NCBI GenBank assembly: GCA_026075535.2
Contig: AP026541.1
Location: 8,184,001-8,248,000, forward strand
Direction: 5' to 3'
Source of the DNA: Tricholoma matsutake
Taxonomy: Eukaryota; Basidiomycota; Agaricomycetes; Agaricales; Tricholomataceae
DNA length: 64,000 nt
Part shown: positions 1 to 10,757 of the stretch, in pieces
Position numbering within the stretch: position 1 is the stretch's first letter
How the letters are laid out: each line of letters begins with the position of its first letter
Made by a program: the position numbers and the translations under genes
The notes under the pieces: model-generated
The model's database searches: none
What the model was told of the DNA's origin: nothing
What the model saw: only the letters and a program-made list of their open reading frames with translations

Positions 1-487
1 ATACAACTCGTGCTGAACACCAAGAAATGTAATGTGACAACCATAAATTATGTGATGCATAGCATGCATTGACAAACGGTGGGAGTATTATTATACATGT
101 TAGTCCTATGATCATTAATAGAATCAAGCAAATGATCAACATATGAGTAAGATGAAATGAAAATCAATCTGATACAACAAAATACTCATACAAAAATAGA
201 TTTGGTTATATCTTGTTCAATTCTTAACCATTTTTTATGAACCAGAGGTCGAATTCGCCGGATGTTATGTGGGAACATGGTCCAATATATGTTTCCACAA
301 TAAAACCAGTCCTAACCAGTTTAGACTGGTTTTCTTCGGTTTTACAACATTTTTCAAAATGGAAAGACTGCTAACTGAACTGCAAAAGACCGGTCCATAA
401 ATAGACCACTGGTCCAGTCTTTTCTGGTCCAATTCAGTCCAATTTCGGTCTTTTTTTCAGTCCTATGGACTGGACCCTTCAACACTA
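1..487. mobile_element. hAT-type MITE, 839-bp family, right part only
   Basis: The right end reads GACTGGACCCTTCAACACTA and is followed by ATTGATTC (488-495). In other family-A gag copies this site reads ATCGATTC, so the element sits inside the gag of A0. The body matches the second half of the complete copy at 50605-51443, including the stretch around 170-240 and clusters of short ACTGGTCC / GGACCAGT repeats near the end, which look like subterminal transposase-binding repeats. No coding capacity is seen. The left end lies outside the window, so the TSD cannot be confirmed here. Assignment to hAT rests on the TIR and on the 8-bp TSDs of its relatives. Confidence 0.8.
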
Positions 488-1537
488 ATTGATTCACTTA
501 AATCTATGATCAAAAACTTTGTCAGAACCCTTCAGACTAGCTCTATGACCAATATTCCCCCCATTGCAACTTCAAGCATGCGGTGTGCCCAACAATGATG
601 CACCGCCGAATGTGCCCAGATCAAACTGTATCCCCCTGTCACATTTAATGGTGCGCATGCACAGGGATGTGCATTCCTTAACTCCTGTGAGTTGTACATC
701 AGTCTCCAGTCACATCAATTTGTTGACAATACTGCAAAAATTTATTGGGCCTTCACATACATGAAATCTGAATGTGCCTATCTCTACGTGGACTGTATTC
801 TGCACCAAACTAAAGAGCTCGGCTCTCTATCTTTCTCCACTTGGGGTGACTTTCAAGCAGAGTTTGTACACCACTTTTGTCCCCTCAATGAGCGCCACCA
901 AGCAGTGACATGGCTCAAGTCATCCTCTTACCATCAGGCATGTCAATCTGTGGATGACTATATCAATGAGTTTAAGGATTTTGTGGACATGGCAGGATAT
1001 GGGAGTGGGCTACCAGTTGTGGTGAAGTTCTGACGGGGCCTCAATCGAGAAATTCAGGACCAGATTGCACAGATGTTGGAAGGGCACCCAACAGATGATG
1101 ATATCTATGCTTGGTATGAAGCTGCTTCACTCTGTGATGAGAACCGACTCACGAATGCAGTGTTTAATGCTGCATTCCATGCTCCAACTACCACTCATGT
1201 GCCCTACACCTTCAATCGAAACCTTCCCCACCATAACCCCATTCCTGTCCATCAGACTCCTGCACCAGCCATCAATGTCCTGGTACCAATGGATGTTGAT
1301 GCGGCCCACAGCCGTGCACATAGGTTGGATCTCTGCTACCGCTGTGGGGAAACTGGGCACAGGGCCAGAGTGTGTCCCCATCATCAGGATATCTGCATGC
1401 TCACCCCTGAGGGGTGAGATGAACTCCTCCAAGACCTGTTGGTGCTTGTAGATGTCAAGGAAGCGAAGGATCAGGTTGCAGAGGAGATCAAGTCAGAAGT
1501 TGTAGAGGAGCAGGATTTTTCTATTTGCAGCGAGTGA
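488..1537 (+). pseudogene. A0 gag (capsid and zinc knuckle), broken
   Basis: Gag of the family-A retrotransposon, which would form the virus-like particle and bind element RNA. The capsid part around 692-1033 (YISLQSHQFV, KIYWAFTYMKSE, STWGDFQAEF) aligns with A1 at 20400-20935 and A2 at 34661-35233. A CCHC knuckle CYRCGETGHRARVCPH lies near 1336-1383. The frame is broken by TGA at 1031-1033, where A1 keeps CGA, by a second TGA near 1415, and by a frameshift between 560 and 700. The N-terminal part is cut by the hAT-type MITE. It reads into the protease with a short frame overlap, as in A1. Not functional. Confidence 0.85.
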
Positions 1538-2106
1538 ATCATATGCCCTCACTGCCTGTCCATAACCACTTTGAAGTTTTGTCAGTTGAATCTATGGAGA
1601 ATGAATCTATTTCCATGACTGTTCCCCTCTCTGACCCTTTGAAGTTGGCTGAAGACATACCTGCTCTATCTATCTCTCCCTCTGTCCCATGCCCCAAAAT
1701 TAAATCATGGGAGTGCAAACTACCACACAAATATATTGTTGCATCCACTCTCTCTACACATCCCTTGAACCTAGCAATTGAACTACAGACTACCGACACT
1801 GGACAGATACTCAGTGTCTCTGGGCTCCTGGACTCTGGTGTGACCAGTCTCTTCATCAATGCCCATCTCACACAACAACATCGCCTGAATACTCGCTCAC
1901 TCTCACATCTGATACCTGTTTATAATGTGGATGGGTCCCCAAACAAAGCTGGTGCCATCTGAGAGGTTGTAGACCTGGTCCTCCATTACAAAGATCATAG
2001 TGAGTGTGTCCTTTTTGCTGTCACTCAATTAGGAAAGCAGAAGGTGATTTTGGGCTATCTGTGGCTTTGAGACCATAACCCAGAGGTCAACTAGCATACC
2101 GGGGAG
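1525..2106 (+). pseudogene. A0 aspartic protease region, broken
   Basis: Start of pol, aligned with A1 21250-21786. The retropepsin site reads LLDSGVTSLF where A1 reads LLDSGATGLF, so the Ala after DSG is changed. Stops occur at 1960-1962 (TGA, CGA in A1) and near 2068. The frame runs to the insertion point of element B at 2106; the continuation is at 26304. Confidence 0.8.
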
Positions 2107-2341
2107 TGGAAGGGAGCATCTACTCCCAACACTCAGGGACTGAAGTGTGATGAAGGTGGTATCGATTCAAGGAACGGTACTCTACTATTACAAATAGTTG
2201 TTGTATATAATGAATGATGCATGTGATATGTGTGTGCTTGGACATGTGATTGTGTCAGGCATGTGATGTCGGTTACGTGGAATCGCTGATGGTTGCGCCG
2301 GATGTACGAAGTCACATTGTAAGAGAATCAGATCTCTTACA
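2107..2341 (-). repeat. B 3' LTR
   Basis: On the minus strand it begins with a hairpin, TGTAAGAG-8 nt-CTCTTACA, and ends with GGGAG-6 nt-CTCCC then TTCCA. Immediately upstream on the minus strand is the purine-rich GCATGGGAGAG, the likely plus-strand primer. Equal in length to the LTR at 26069-26303. Confidence 0.9.
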
Positions 2342-2344
2342 CTC

Positions 2345-3388
2345 TCCCATGCTTTCAAACTTTTGTTTCCTACCATGCCCTTCCCTCCCATTCCACCAGC
2401 ACCTCTGTATCCAGCATCTCTGACTGTGGCTGCCACAAATCCACTTCCGTTCTGTATCCTTTCCAATGCACAAGGTACTGTCTTCCCCTTCCCCTTGGTC
2501 TCTCGTCTCATATTTTCTCCACAAAATACTCCATTGTGCCCTCCACTGTCACAATCGGGCCCAGCCTCTCCATTCTCCTGCCTGGGAACTGCTTATTGTC
2601 ATTCTCCATATGTTCCTTCAAGTGGGATACATGAAAAGTCGTGCACCACGCCCCCGAATTCAGTATTGCCAACCTGTAAGTTGATGAATCTGGGAACACC
2701 TCTGTGACCTCATATGGCCCGTCCCATCATGGCATGAACTTTGTGATGCAGCTGCTCTTTTTCTGCATGTAATCCCTCCTTTTGTGAGTGGTCTCCAGCA
2801 TGACTTTGTTGCCCACTCTGAATTCTGGATCCAAACCCTGGTCCTTGTTGGTGTGGTGTGCCTGCGAGATCTTTGCAGCCAACAGACAGTCCTTCGCTCC
2901 CTCTACCTCGCTGTTCAACCTCTCAATCAGCTCCTCTGCTTTCTTGCTCTCCTCCCTGTCCTCTGTGCTCTCCACTGCCCCTCTGGTAATCATTGGCAGG
3001 ACAATTTGTGGTGATCTCCCTGTCTTCAACACAAATGGTGACACCTGTGTTGATGCATTCACAGTGTTCATCATGTCAAAACACACCTTTGGCAGCACTT
3101 TTGCCCACCTGCTCTGGTTGCATTCCACATGGAATTGCAAGCATTGAATCAGTTTTTTATTTGTTCTCTCCAAGGAGCCATCTGTTTCTGGGTGGTACAC
3201 TGTTGATAACTTGTGTTTGATTCCTGTAAGTTGCATCAACACCTTCCAAAAATTTGACATGAAAATCTTGTTGCAATCACTAATTATTTCCAAAGGGCAT
3301 CCATTTTTGCAGTACCACCTGTCAAAAAACAGGCTTGCAAATTCCTCAGCGGTCATCATTGTTTTACATGCTGCAATTTGAACATCCA
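2345..3388 (-). pseudogene. B integrase C-terminal half and chromodomain, broken
   Basis: Second half of B integrase on the minus strand, cut off from the first half by the MITE at 3397-3838. Visible are RWYCKNGCPLEIISD (second catalytic Asp region), STVYHPETDGSLERTNK, the DNA-binding tail with PYEVTEVFP and TTFHVSHLKEHM, then a chromodomain-like tail near 2340-2530 (YLVHWKGY-type). Stops interrupt the chromodomain. In the intact element this protein would insert the cDNA and steer it to chromatin. Joining to the 3847-side piece would be in frame after removal of the MITE and one TSD copy. Confidence 0.8.
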
Positions 3389-3396
3389 CTCCCAGG

Positions 3397-3838
3397 TAGT
3401 GTTTGAAGGTCCAGTCTATGGTTATGTAACAGTCTTTTGGAATTTTGAGTTGTAATCTGCTTGTTAAATCCTTACAACTTATCCTGGCATTTCCAGACTT
3501 TTTGTACACAATGTCAATATATGATTGAAAAGGTTTGTCATTATGCCTCAGTGGTTTTTACAGAATTAAACATATTAAACATAAAACAATTTTTCCAGTC
3601 TATACATTTTCCGAGGTTTTAAGAAAATGTATGAAGTGGAAAAATTGTTTTGTGTTTAGTAGGTTTAATTCTGTAAAAATCACTGAGGCATAATGACAAA
3701 ACATTTTTGGTCCTATCTTGGCATTGTGTACAAAAAGTCCTGGAATGCCAGGATAAGTTGTAAGGCTTTAACAAGCAGATTACATCTCAAAATTCCAAAA
3801 GACTGTTACATAACCATGGACTGGACCTTTGAACACTA
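3397..3838. mobile_element. 442-bp foldback hAT-type MITE in B integrase
   Basis: TIR starts TAGTGTTTGAAGGTCCAGTC and the arms continue as an inverted repeat of about 210 bp on each side of a short centre near 3610-3630. The 8-bp TSD CTCCCAGG is perfect (3389-3396 and 3839-3846). A sister copy lies at 49885-50328. There is no transposase; the short frames inside are palindrome reads. It shares the first 20 bp with the unrelated-bodied 839-bp MITE at 50605. Confidence 0.95.
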
Positions 3839-3846
3839 CTCCCAGG

Positions 3847-5846
3847 CAATCTGTCATTGTCACAATGGCATCAAACCCATCCTCCACAGGCAACAGGCCT
3901 ATGAAATCTATCGCCACTGAGTCAAACCATTTGTCTGGAATCGGTAGAGGGTGTAGAGGCCCAGGTGTCCTGGCTGTGGAGGACTTATTCCATTGGCAAG
4001 GTCCACATCCCAGGATGTACACGTTCGATAAGTTTTTCCTCATCCTCGGCCAATAAAAGTCTTTTCTCAACACCTCATAGGTCTTCTCTCCTCCAAAATG
4101 TCCAAGGTGGTCGTGCGCTAGCCTGAACAGTTGCTCTCGCAAGTCCTTGTACTGTGGAATGATGAGCCATCCCCCCATGAACAGCAAACTGTTTCTGAAT
4201 TTCATGTCTAGCTTAGGATCCACAACACCCTGTTTCAGGTCATCAAGTATCCCCTTGCACCACCTGTCTTGTGTGTAGCCTTGTCTGATCTGCGCGTATA
4301 GCTTCAGGTTTGATTCTATCTCAAACACGGCTTCCATGTTCATCGTCATCTCCTCAGGCTCTGTCAGCCTTGACAATGTGTCCGCCATGGTGTTGTCCTC
4401 ACCCTTTATGTATGTTATTGTATACTCATATTGTGATAGATATTCCATCCATCTCACTTGCTGCAGTGACAAATCTTGCTGGCCATCAAAGTTTTGAATT
4501 GTCTTGTGATCAGTGTATATATGAATGTGTGTCCCAAGTAAGTTGACTCTCCACTTTGCAAGTGCTCGCATAATACTCAACATCTCTTGCTTGTGTACAG
4601 GATAGTGTAGTTCTGCTGCTTTCAGCTGCCTACTCTCAAATGCCACTGGTCTCGCCGATTCCCAGCTCTCCCCAAAGGAAAGTATGGCTCCTGTTTGTCG
4701 TTTACTTGCATTGCAAGTCATGTAAATCTGATTTTTTCCAGGGTTGTGGTGGTCGATTGTCATGAGGCAATCATGACCCAGAACCAGTCCTTTAATTGTG
4801 TTGAATGTGGTCTGGTGTTCAGACGTCCAACCTGGGAATGACCTGTTGCACTCCTTTTTTGTCAGCGGCATAAGTATTGCCATGTGTTCTGCCAACGCAG
4901 GCAGAAAGGCACTGATGTACCTCACCAGGCCTAGGAACTGTCACACCTGCTTCGCTGAGTTCGGTGCTTGCCATCCTAAGATGCACTCCACTTTAGAGCC
5001 ATTGGCAGCAATTCCCTTGGCCAAGATGTCATGTCCCAAGAAATGGACATCTGTTGTGAATAAGGACAACTTCTTGGTTGAACAGTACAGCTGTGCTGCT
5101 CTCAACACTTCCAGTACCAACACCACGTTCACTTTGTGTTCCGCCAGTGATGATGACCAAATAATTATATCGTCCAGGTATACATGGCAGATCCATCCTA
5201 TCAGCTTGTATAACGCCTGTGTCACCCGCCTTTGGTGTGTTGCCAGTGAGTTCCACAAACCCATTGGCATTACTACCCACTCCCATAGTCTGAACAGTGT
5301 CAACATTGCAGTATATTTAATGTGATCTGGGTGGACCAAATGAATTTGTCATGTCAATTTTCCCCCAGATTTTCCCTTTTGCACAATCTGCTAGGATGTC
5401 ATCAATCCAGGGTAGTGGGTAGTTATCCGGTACTGTCATTTCGTTAGTTTCCTGTAGTCATTGACCCATCTTGGTAGAACCGAGCTATCTGCTTTCAGGA
5501 TAATGAAAGACAGTGATGCATACAGTGATGACAATGGGTGAATCCATCCTGCCTTCGAGTGCTGCTCAATCAAGGTTTTCCAACCTTCTCTGTACATCCT
5601 CAGGCATGAGTAAGTGCGCCCTACCAAGACTGGTGTGCCCAGTTTAATTTTAATGTGATGGTATATGCTCGTAGGTAGATCATTCATGTGTGGGATGTCT
5701 GTCAGGAAATGATCTGAGTATCGCTCCTTGTATAGTGTGTCCAGTGTCTCTAGAATCTTTCATCCTGCTAACTCTTCTATCCTTTTTTTAATAGCCACAA
5801 TGATGCATGGCATCGATGTGGAATGCCCCTCAAAATTGAAACGTCC
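3847..5846 (-). pseudogene. B reverse transcriptase, RNase H and integrase N-terminus, broken
   Basis: On the minus strand, RT is spread over several frames: RWVNDYRKL near 5440-5687, then HVYLDDIIIW (catalytic YLDD intact) near 5180, then RNase H, where the usual CDAS motif reads CNAS (near 4707-4720), a Gly/Ser-type Asp to Asn loss explained by CpG to CpA. The connection shows WMEYLSQYEYTITYIKGEDN and ADTLSRL. The integrase zinc region has H-H-C-C (GHFGGEKTYEVL, then CGPC) and then VAIDFIGLLP with the first catalytic Asp. It ends at the MITE. Frameshifts lie near 5340-5435 and 4925-4941. Confidence 0.85.
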
Positions 5847-5869
5847 CGGGTTTTCTTTGAATACACACT

Positions 5870-6415
5870 CTAGCTCTTGATTACTAGTAGGTGATCTTTG
5901 TGTGCATTTAGTCGACCAATTTTAATTGCCTTGCTTTCTGCCTTACGGTGCTCACATGGTGAATATTGTGTCACTGGTGGAAACACCGGTGCTGGGTTAA
6001 GCAAATCATATTTCTTGCCTTTATCAATCACCATTCTAAGTTCTGCGTCAACCACTATCCTATTCCTGGTCAGGAAATCCAGGCCCAGAATGATATCAGT
6101 CTGAAGGTTTGGGGAAATGACTGCATTGACAACTTTCGCTTTCCATACTGCGTCTGGTGATTGGAGGTGTAATTTACAATACTCTGTTAAACTAGAGTCC
6201 ATGTTTCTCTTTCCATCTATGAATGCTCCTGATACTGAAAACGGCTTGTATAACTTGCGATGAATGAGTCCCAAAACTTCCACCATTTCAGACGAAATCA
6301 GCACTGGGGGTGAACCATGGTCAATAAGTGCCCATACCGGGGTGGGAGCACAAGTAAGGGGAGCATTGATGCAGCAGTTCCACCACAAGTGTGATGGTAA
6401 GGAAAGATCAAGCAC
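5870..6415 (-). pseudogene. B aspartic protease
   Basis: A reading frame of about 181 codons directly after gag on the minus strand. The active-site region reads ALIDHGSPPVLIS, so the usual D-S/T-G is D-H-G. The downstream motif DIILGLDFLTRN is the conserved ILG plus hydrophobic stretch of retropepsins. It ends in an Arg/Lys-rich spacer before RT. Either a family-specific variant or a lost active site; a DHG form would need comparison with intact relatives. Start is uncertain because pol is expected to be translated from gag. Confidence 0.7.
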
Positions 6416-6572
6416 CTACTTGTCTGCTTTGTCTCCTGTCATCTCGAAGTCATCACTTTCATCCTCCTCCTCAAAAATTGTGGCCACTACAGTCGTTCCT
6501 CTCGCCTCAAAAGCTGCTTTTGCCTTCAGCGCTGCTGCCACGTTAATGTTTTTGCATGCCTCAGGAGTCAGC
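6416..6572 (-). pseudogene. B gag, 3'-terminal piece
   Basis: Minus strand frame LTPEACKNINVAAALKAK... ending in an acidic stretch (FEEEDESDDFEM) and TAG at 6416-6418. It continues the gag whose zinc knuckle lies at about 10880-10940. The two are separated by the small foldback MITE and by C1. Removing both and counting TSDs once gives a continuous frame (...GTNG-R-LTPEACK). Confidence 0.85.
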
Positions 6573-6799
6573 CTCTGTAAAAAAGGAAATTTCTCAGAGT
6601 CACGTGATAGTTAGGTGCAAGTCAACAAAGTCAGGTAAATGTTAAAAAACTGGTCAAAATGTCAGGTCAAAGTCATGTCAGAAAAATGTGTGACCTGACT
6701 TTGACCTGACATTTTTGACTGTTTTTTTAACATTTACCTGACTTTGTTGACTTGCACCTAACCATCACATGACTCTCAGAAATTTCCATTTTTACAGAG
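6573..6799. mobile_element. 227-bp foldback MITE in B gag
   Basis: Near-perfect inverted repeat: left arm starts CTCTGTAAAAAAGG, right arm ends CCATTTTTACAGAG, and the arms include the long match AGTCAACAAAGTCAGG. TSD is AGTCAGC (6566-6572 and 6800-6806); an 8-bp reading GAGTCAGC is also possible with a one-base shift of the ends. The TIR differs from the TAGTGTT MITEs, so this is a separate family. C1 is inserted directly at the outer edge of its right TSD. Confidence 0.85.
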
Positions 6800-6806
6800 A
6801 GTCAGC

Positions 6807-6992
6807 TGTAAGAGTGCCTCTTACATCACCATTACACTATCACATGCCACTCAGTTATCACATGTTATTCTGATAGTATGTAGTCTATATTTCGAGTACT
6901 TGTACTGTATTCTAGAATCCCCCCCTCAAAATATATTAAGTTCCTTATAGTTCTCGGTCCCCTTTAGTGTTGGAAGCTCTGGCTTCCTTCCA
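6807..6992 (+). repeat. C1 5' LTR
   Basis: Starts with the hairpin TGTAAGAG-TGC-CTCTTACA and ends GTTGGAAGC...GCTTCCTTCCA, again a hairpin tip. It is followed by a T-tract CTTTTTTTTTATAACC, also seen after the C4 LTR and, as CTTTTTTTTTGTGATG, after the B 5' LTR. Confidence 0.9.
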
Positions 6993-7399
6993 CTTTTTTT
7001 TTATAACCAGCTTACTATTCACACTCTACACTCTCACATGGTCTTTTTCCCAAAACTTTGCCAACCCTGAAATTACTGCAACAGTCAATTTTTTCACACT
7101 GGACACAAACTCCCTGCCTGAACTATCCACAATGAGTCTCATTTAGACACCACCTATACCCTCCTGCCTGTCTCGCTTGGCTCCAAACACTTGAAATGAC
7201 CCCATTACCAACCATCACCATCATACGCCACATCATGGTTGTCAATGCTATCAATGTTGTCAACAACCATGGCACAACTGGTTTTCCAGCACTGATTCCC
7301 TCTACGAGTGCTCGGGAATGATGCCACTCATTTCTAGACTGATCCGCTGTGCTCTAGCTGATGGCCTAACCCCACCTTTGGCACCCTGAACCCCACTTT

Positions 7400-9230
7400 G
7401 TCACCATGTCACCACACCAACGATGGCAACAGAAACAACAACACACTATGGCAGTCTACAATGCAGCAAACAGTGCGATGAGCCTACATATCCATCATAA
7501 AGTGTGGTCGGCTCAACAGACAACTCCCTGCCAGCCCCCAAGATGTCCAATGACGGCCCATGCCATCTCCACCTGCACTGTCGACACTGTGGTGCAAACA
7601 TTGCCCAACGATGACTCGCCGCATCTACTGAATGACATGGAGATGTCAACCAGAACACCCTGACAGGCCAATGGAGCTCCATCAGCCTGTCAACACCACC
7701 AGACATGCCACACCACCATCGACACTTTCATCGATGAGGGGTACTCTGCCCCATCAAAGACCACTGCCCACAACTATCAAAGTATGGGATGTCCTACCTG
7801 AACCCCCCACACTACCCCCTTACCCCTTGCTTGACCCCCATACCCCCATTATGCACCACGAGCCCATGATGACGCCTTACACATCCACATGGCCTGCCAC
7901 AACATTATTGACAACCACCCCCACCACTCTGTCCCCAGCCCCAAAACTGCCCCCAACCTCTCATAAACATCGACACACACTGCCAGCACATCCCACTGCA
8001 CTCTACCTGGCTTCCCAGCCCCCCCCTGTGGCACCCTGAGCCTCCCACTGCCAGCACAATGTCGTCATTGACAATGGCAACAACACTGGCTACAGCCACC
8101 CCAGAAATGATGGCTTGGGCCCCCTGTGGCACCCAGACTACCTCTAGCACCTCAGAGACAGGTACCCAGACGGTCGACAGCCCACACCAGCAGTCTGCAA
8201 CCTTGCAAATGAAACCATGCGACAACGAGCAGCTGTGCTTGTTGAAACACGCTGTGTACTCGATGAAACCACCCCCAGCCTCACTCTTCTCGACGACGGT
8301 CCAGGAAGCCTGCAACAGCACCCCATTCACCCCAGCTCAATCCTCAGCCCCCATTCTGCACCCAGAACCACCCCATCTCACTGCCACGTCATTGTTGATG
8401 AACCCCCAGCCCCTCTGTTCACACCCTGAGCTTCCCCCTGCCCTTGCCACATTACCATTGTCAACACTGTCAACAATGGCCACAACCACCTTGTTTCTGG
8501 CCTCAATACAGCTACCAGCACCTCACAAATAACAGCACTGTCAAGCTAGAGCCCTCCTGCAGCCTCTACAACCCCTCATCTCACATCCAGAACTGCCCGT
8601 TGCCACCACCACATCATTTTCAATAACAGTAACGCATTTGGCTGCAACCACCCCCACAATGACAACCTGGGTGACATCTGGCACTCATACAAATGCTCCC
8701 ATCCCAGAAATCCATCATCAGGCCCTACATGACATACAGAGATGGTCTACTACAGCCCAGCAGGCCAATTTGCGAGACGACGAGCAAACACGTTTGTTGA
8801 AGCAGATCATCTACTCAATGGAACAACTCTGGTCTGTCCTGAACCCCAAATGAAGGTCCCAAACCCCCAGTCCCTGTCCCAAAATCCCAGCTGGCCACAG
8901 GCAGACTGTGGATGCACTGTCTCACCAGGACCTGCCTGATACACCCCTGCCACATCATCAATGAGGCTGCCTACACAGCCTGCATGCTGTTCACCCCTCC
9001 ATCATCCTGACTCATTCCAGTTCCCCCCCTGCTCGTTGCCCCACTCATTCCAGGTCCCCCCAGCTCGTTGTCGTGCATGGGCCTACCAAATCTCTTTCCC
9101 TGCCCATAGTTCATCATCAGTTGTCTCCTTGGCAGACGACTCTGGCCTACCCCCACCATTTCTAACATCTTATGACAATGCACACACCCCCTGTCTCCTG
9201 CAACCTACACAAATGCAACAGCCCCACTGA
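7400..9230 (+). pseudogene. C1 internal Ser/Thr/Pro/His-rich frame with repeated module
   Basis: No known domain recognised. Open but broken plus-strand frames (7406-7663, 7632-8039, 8059-8532, 8638-8853) have strongly biased composition. One module, TMATTLATATPE.MAW..GTQT...ETGTQTVDSP..QSATLQMK..DNEQ..LLK...YSM, appears at 8059-8280, in a weaker form at 8638-8850, in C4 on the minus strand at 60684-61058 and degenerate in C2 at 29401-29790. Conservation of the reading frame between copies suggests it was once translated, perhaps as a gag-like or structural protein. It could also be simple-sequence expansion without coding role. Confidence 0.45.
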
Positions 9231-9499
9231 GTCGATCAACTCCGCCACCACCTTTTGTTTGCACCAATGCCACGACATACTATGATCCTCCACCTGCTCA
9301 TCCCTCTCCTCATCCAGATCGCCTCAGTGAACAATGTTCTCTCCCATACCCACTTGCCCTCATTATGCCCCTCAAGCTCACTGTCATGCACCATGTAATT
9401 GTTGCCAATGCCAGCTGTGCTCCCCATTGATAGGTCCACTTTGGCAGCTGAGCTCTGCAAACAAGAAATCACACTCAGACACCTTCTTCCCAAAGTCCT

Positions 9500-10440
9500 A
9501 CAATTTCACAAATGCTTACAAACACCTATGAATGCACAAAACAATGAAATGACACTTTGAAATGTTTCGAAAGACTTCGAACCATTTCAAACAACTTCAG
9601 CCACCGTATTCCTATTGTACCACACCTAGAACACATGTTCCCACCATTACACACACTAACACATCGCGTTCCCGCCACCAGAAACATGAGGAGACACAAT
9701 GGCTAGCAACTTAGTGCACATCGAGGCACTTTTCAATGTATTCATGATTTATCGGAACCACAAGACAAGGAGATTTGATATATCATGTATATTGCACATT
9801 TCTTTCTTATCATTTTCTCATTTACTTTGTGATTTTGACACCTTTTTCACTGCCTGATGTTTACCACATGTTTTGCCTCATGGCCTTTTACCTTTTTAGT
9901 ACTATCTCTCTAAAACATATATAGTTTGGTGTATTTACTGTCGATAGAGCAAAGAAATTGTCTTCCCACATCACATATCGTCTGACCTAAGGGTTTAACT
10001 CTTGAGTCTTAGCTCAGTCTTAGTCTGAGCTCGCTCAAGTATTGTGCAAACTACGTCATTTTGCTACACAGTTTATCAAAACTTTCACCAATCGTCTATC
10101 TACCATGTCATCATCTTTTACCTCACCTTCAACTATCATCACCATCTCCCGACCTCGTTAAAACCATTTTGAAGATTCTCAAACTCCTTCACATCACTGC
10201 TAAACTCTTTCGTATCATTTTGGAATGCTTCATAGTGTTTCATGCTACTTCAGATGGTTTTGCAGAACTTTGCACTGCCTAATACTGCTTTGCAACATTT
10301 CACAGTACATTTACCAGCCTTTGGATAGCACGGTGATATTCAGTACTACCTTGCAACCTTACTCTGACTTGTGTTATATCTCCTAAGACCAGTTTAGTTT
10401 GTTTTGGTAGAGTTTCTGGGTTGAGCAATATCACCATGTC
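9500..10440. other. A/T-richer unassigned segment inside C1
   Basis: About 900 bp whose composition differs from the C/A-rich surroundings and that I could not match to C2 or C4. It contains a TATA-like ACATATATAG near 9916, a short CT-rich promoter-like stretch, and CpG sites (TTCGAAAGACTTCGAACC near 9566). It could be a solo LTR of another family, but I found no convincing TG...CA ends with a TSD. Confidence 0.3.
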
Positions 10441-10624
10441 TCACACACCCACCTGCATTGCCCACAGCATACTCACCTGCATACACCCTGTATTCACCTC
10501 TTGACCCCAATGATGAGGATGCACATTCAGTGGAATGTGCTGTCTCTCATTAACAGCCCTGGCCATGTACCCTGTCCACATCACATCCCCTCAACCACAT
10601 TCCCTGTCCACATCACTAGCACTG

Positions 10625-10757
10625 TCCATGCCACCAGATCCATCCATGCCACCAGTCCCATCCATGCTACCAGTCCTGTCCATGCCACCAGTCCCATCCA
10701 TGCCACCAGTCCCATCCATGCCACCAGTCCCATCCATGCCACCAGTCCTGTCCATGC
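10625..10757 (+). repeat. 18-bp minisatellite
   Basis: About eight tandem units of CCATCCATGCCACCAGTC with C/T variants. Because 18 is a multiple of three the array reads as a six-residue repeat in every frame (HATSPI / MPPVPS). It runs directly into the truncated C1 3' LTR. Not a CRISPR: units are contiguous with no spacers. Confidence 0.9.

Noticed and set aside
3397..3838. Frames inside the foldback MITEs (YKKSGNARISCK..., KCYITIDWTF...)
   Set aside because: The same peptides appear on both strands and in both copies because the arms are inverted repeats; they only extend the interrupted integrase frame by chance.
5870..6415. B protease as certainly inactive because of D-H-G
   Set aside because: The frame is otherwise open and the variant may be family-typical; left undecided.
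10625..10757. CRISPR-like array
   Set aside because: Units are 18 bp and contiguous without spacers, inside a eukaryotic retroelement; it is a minisatellite.
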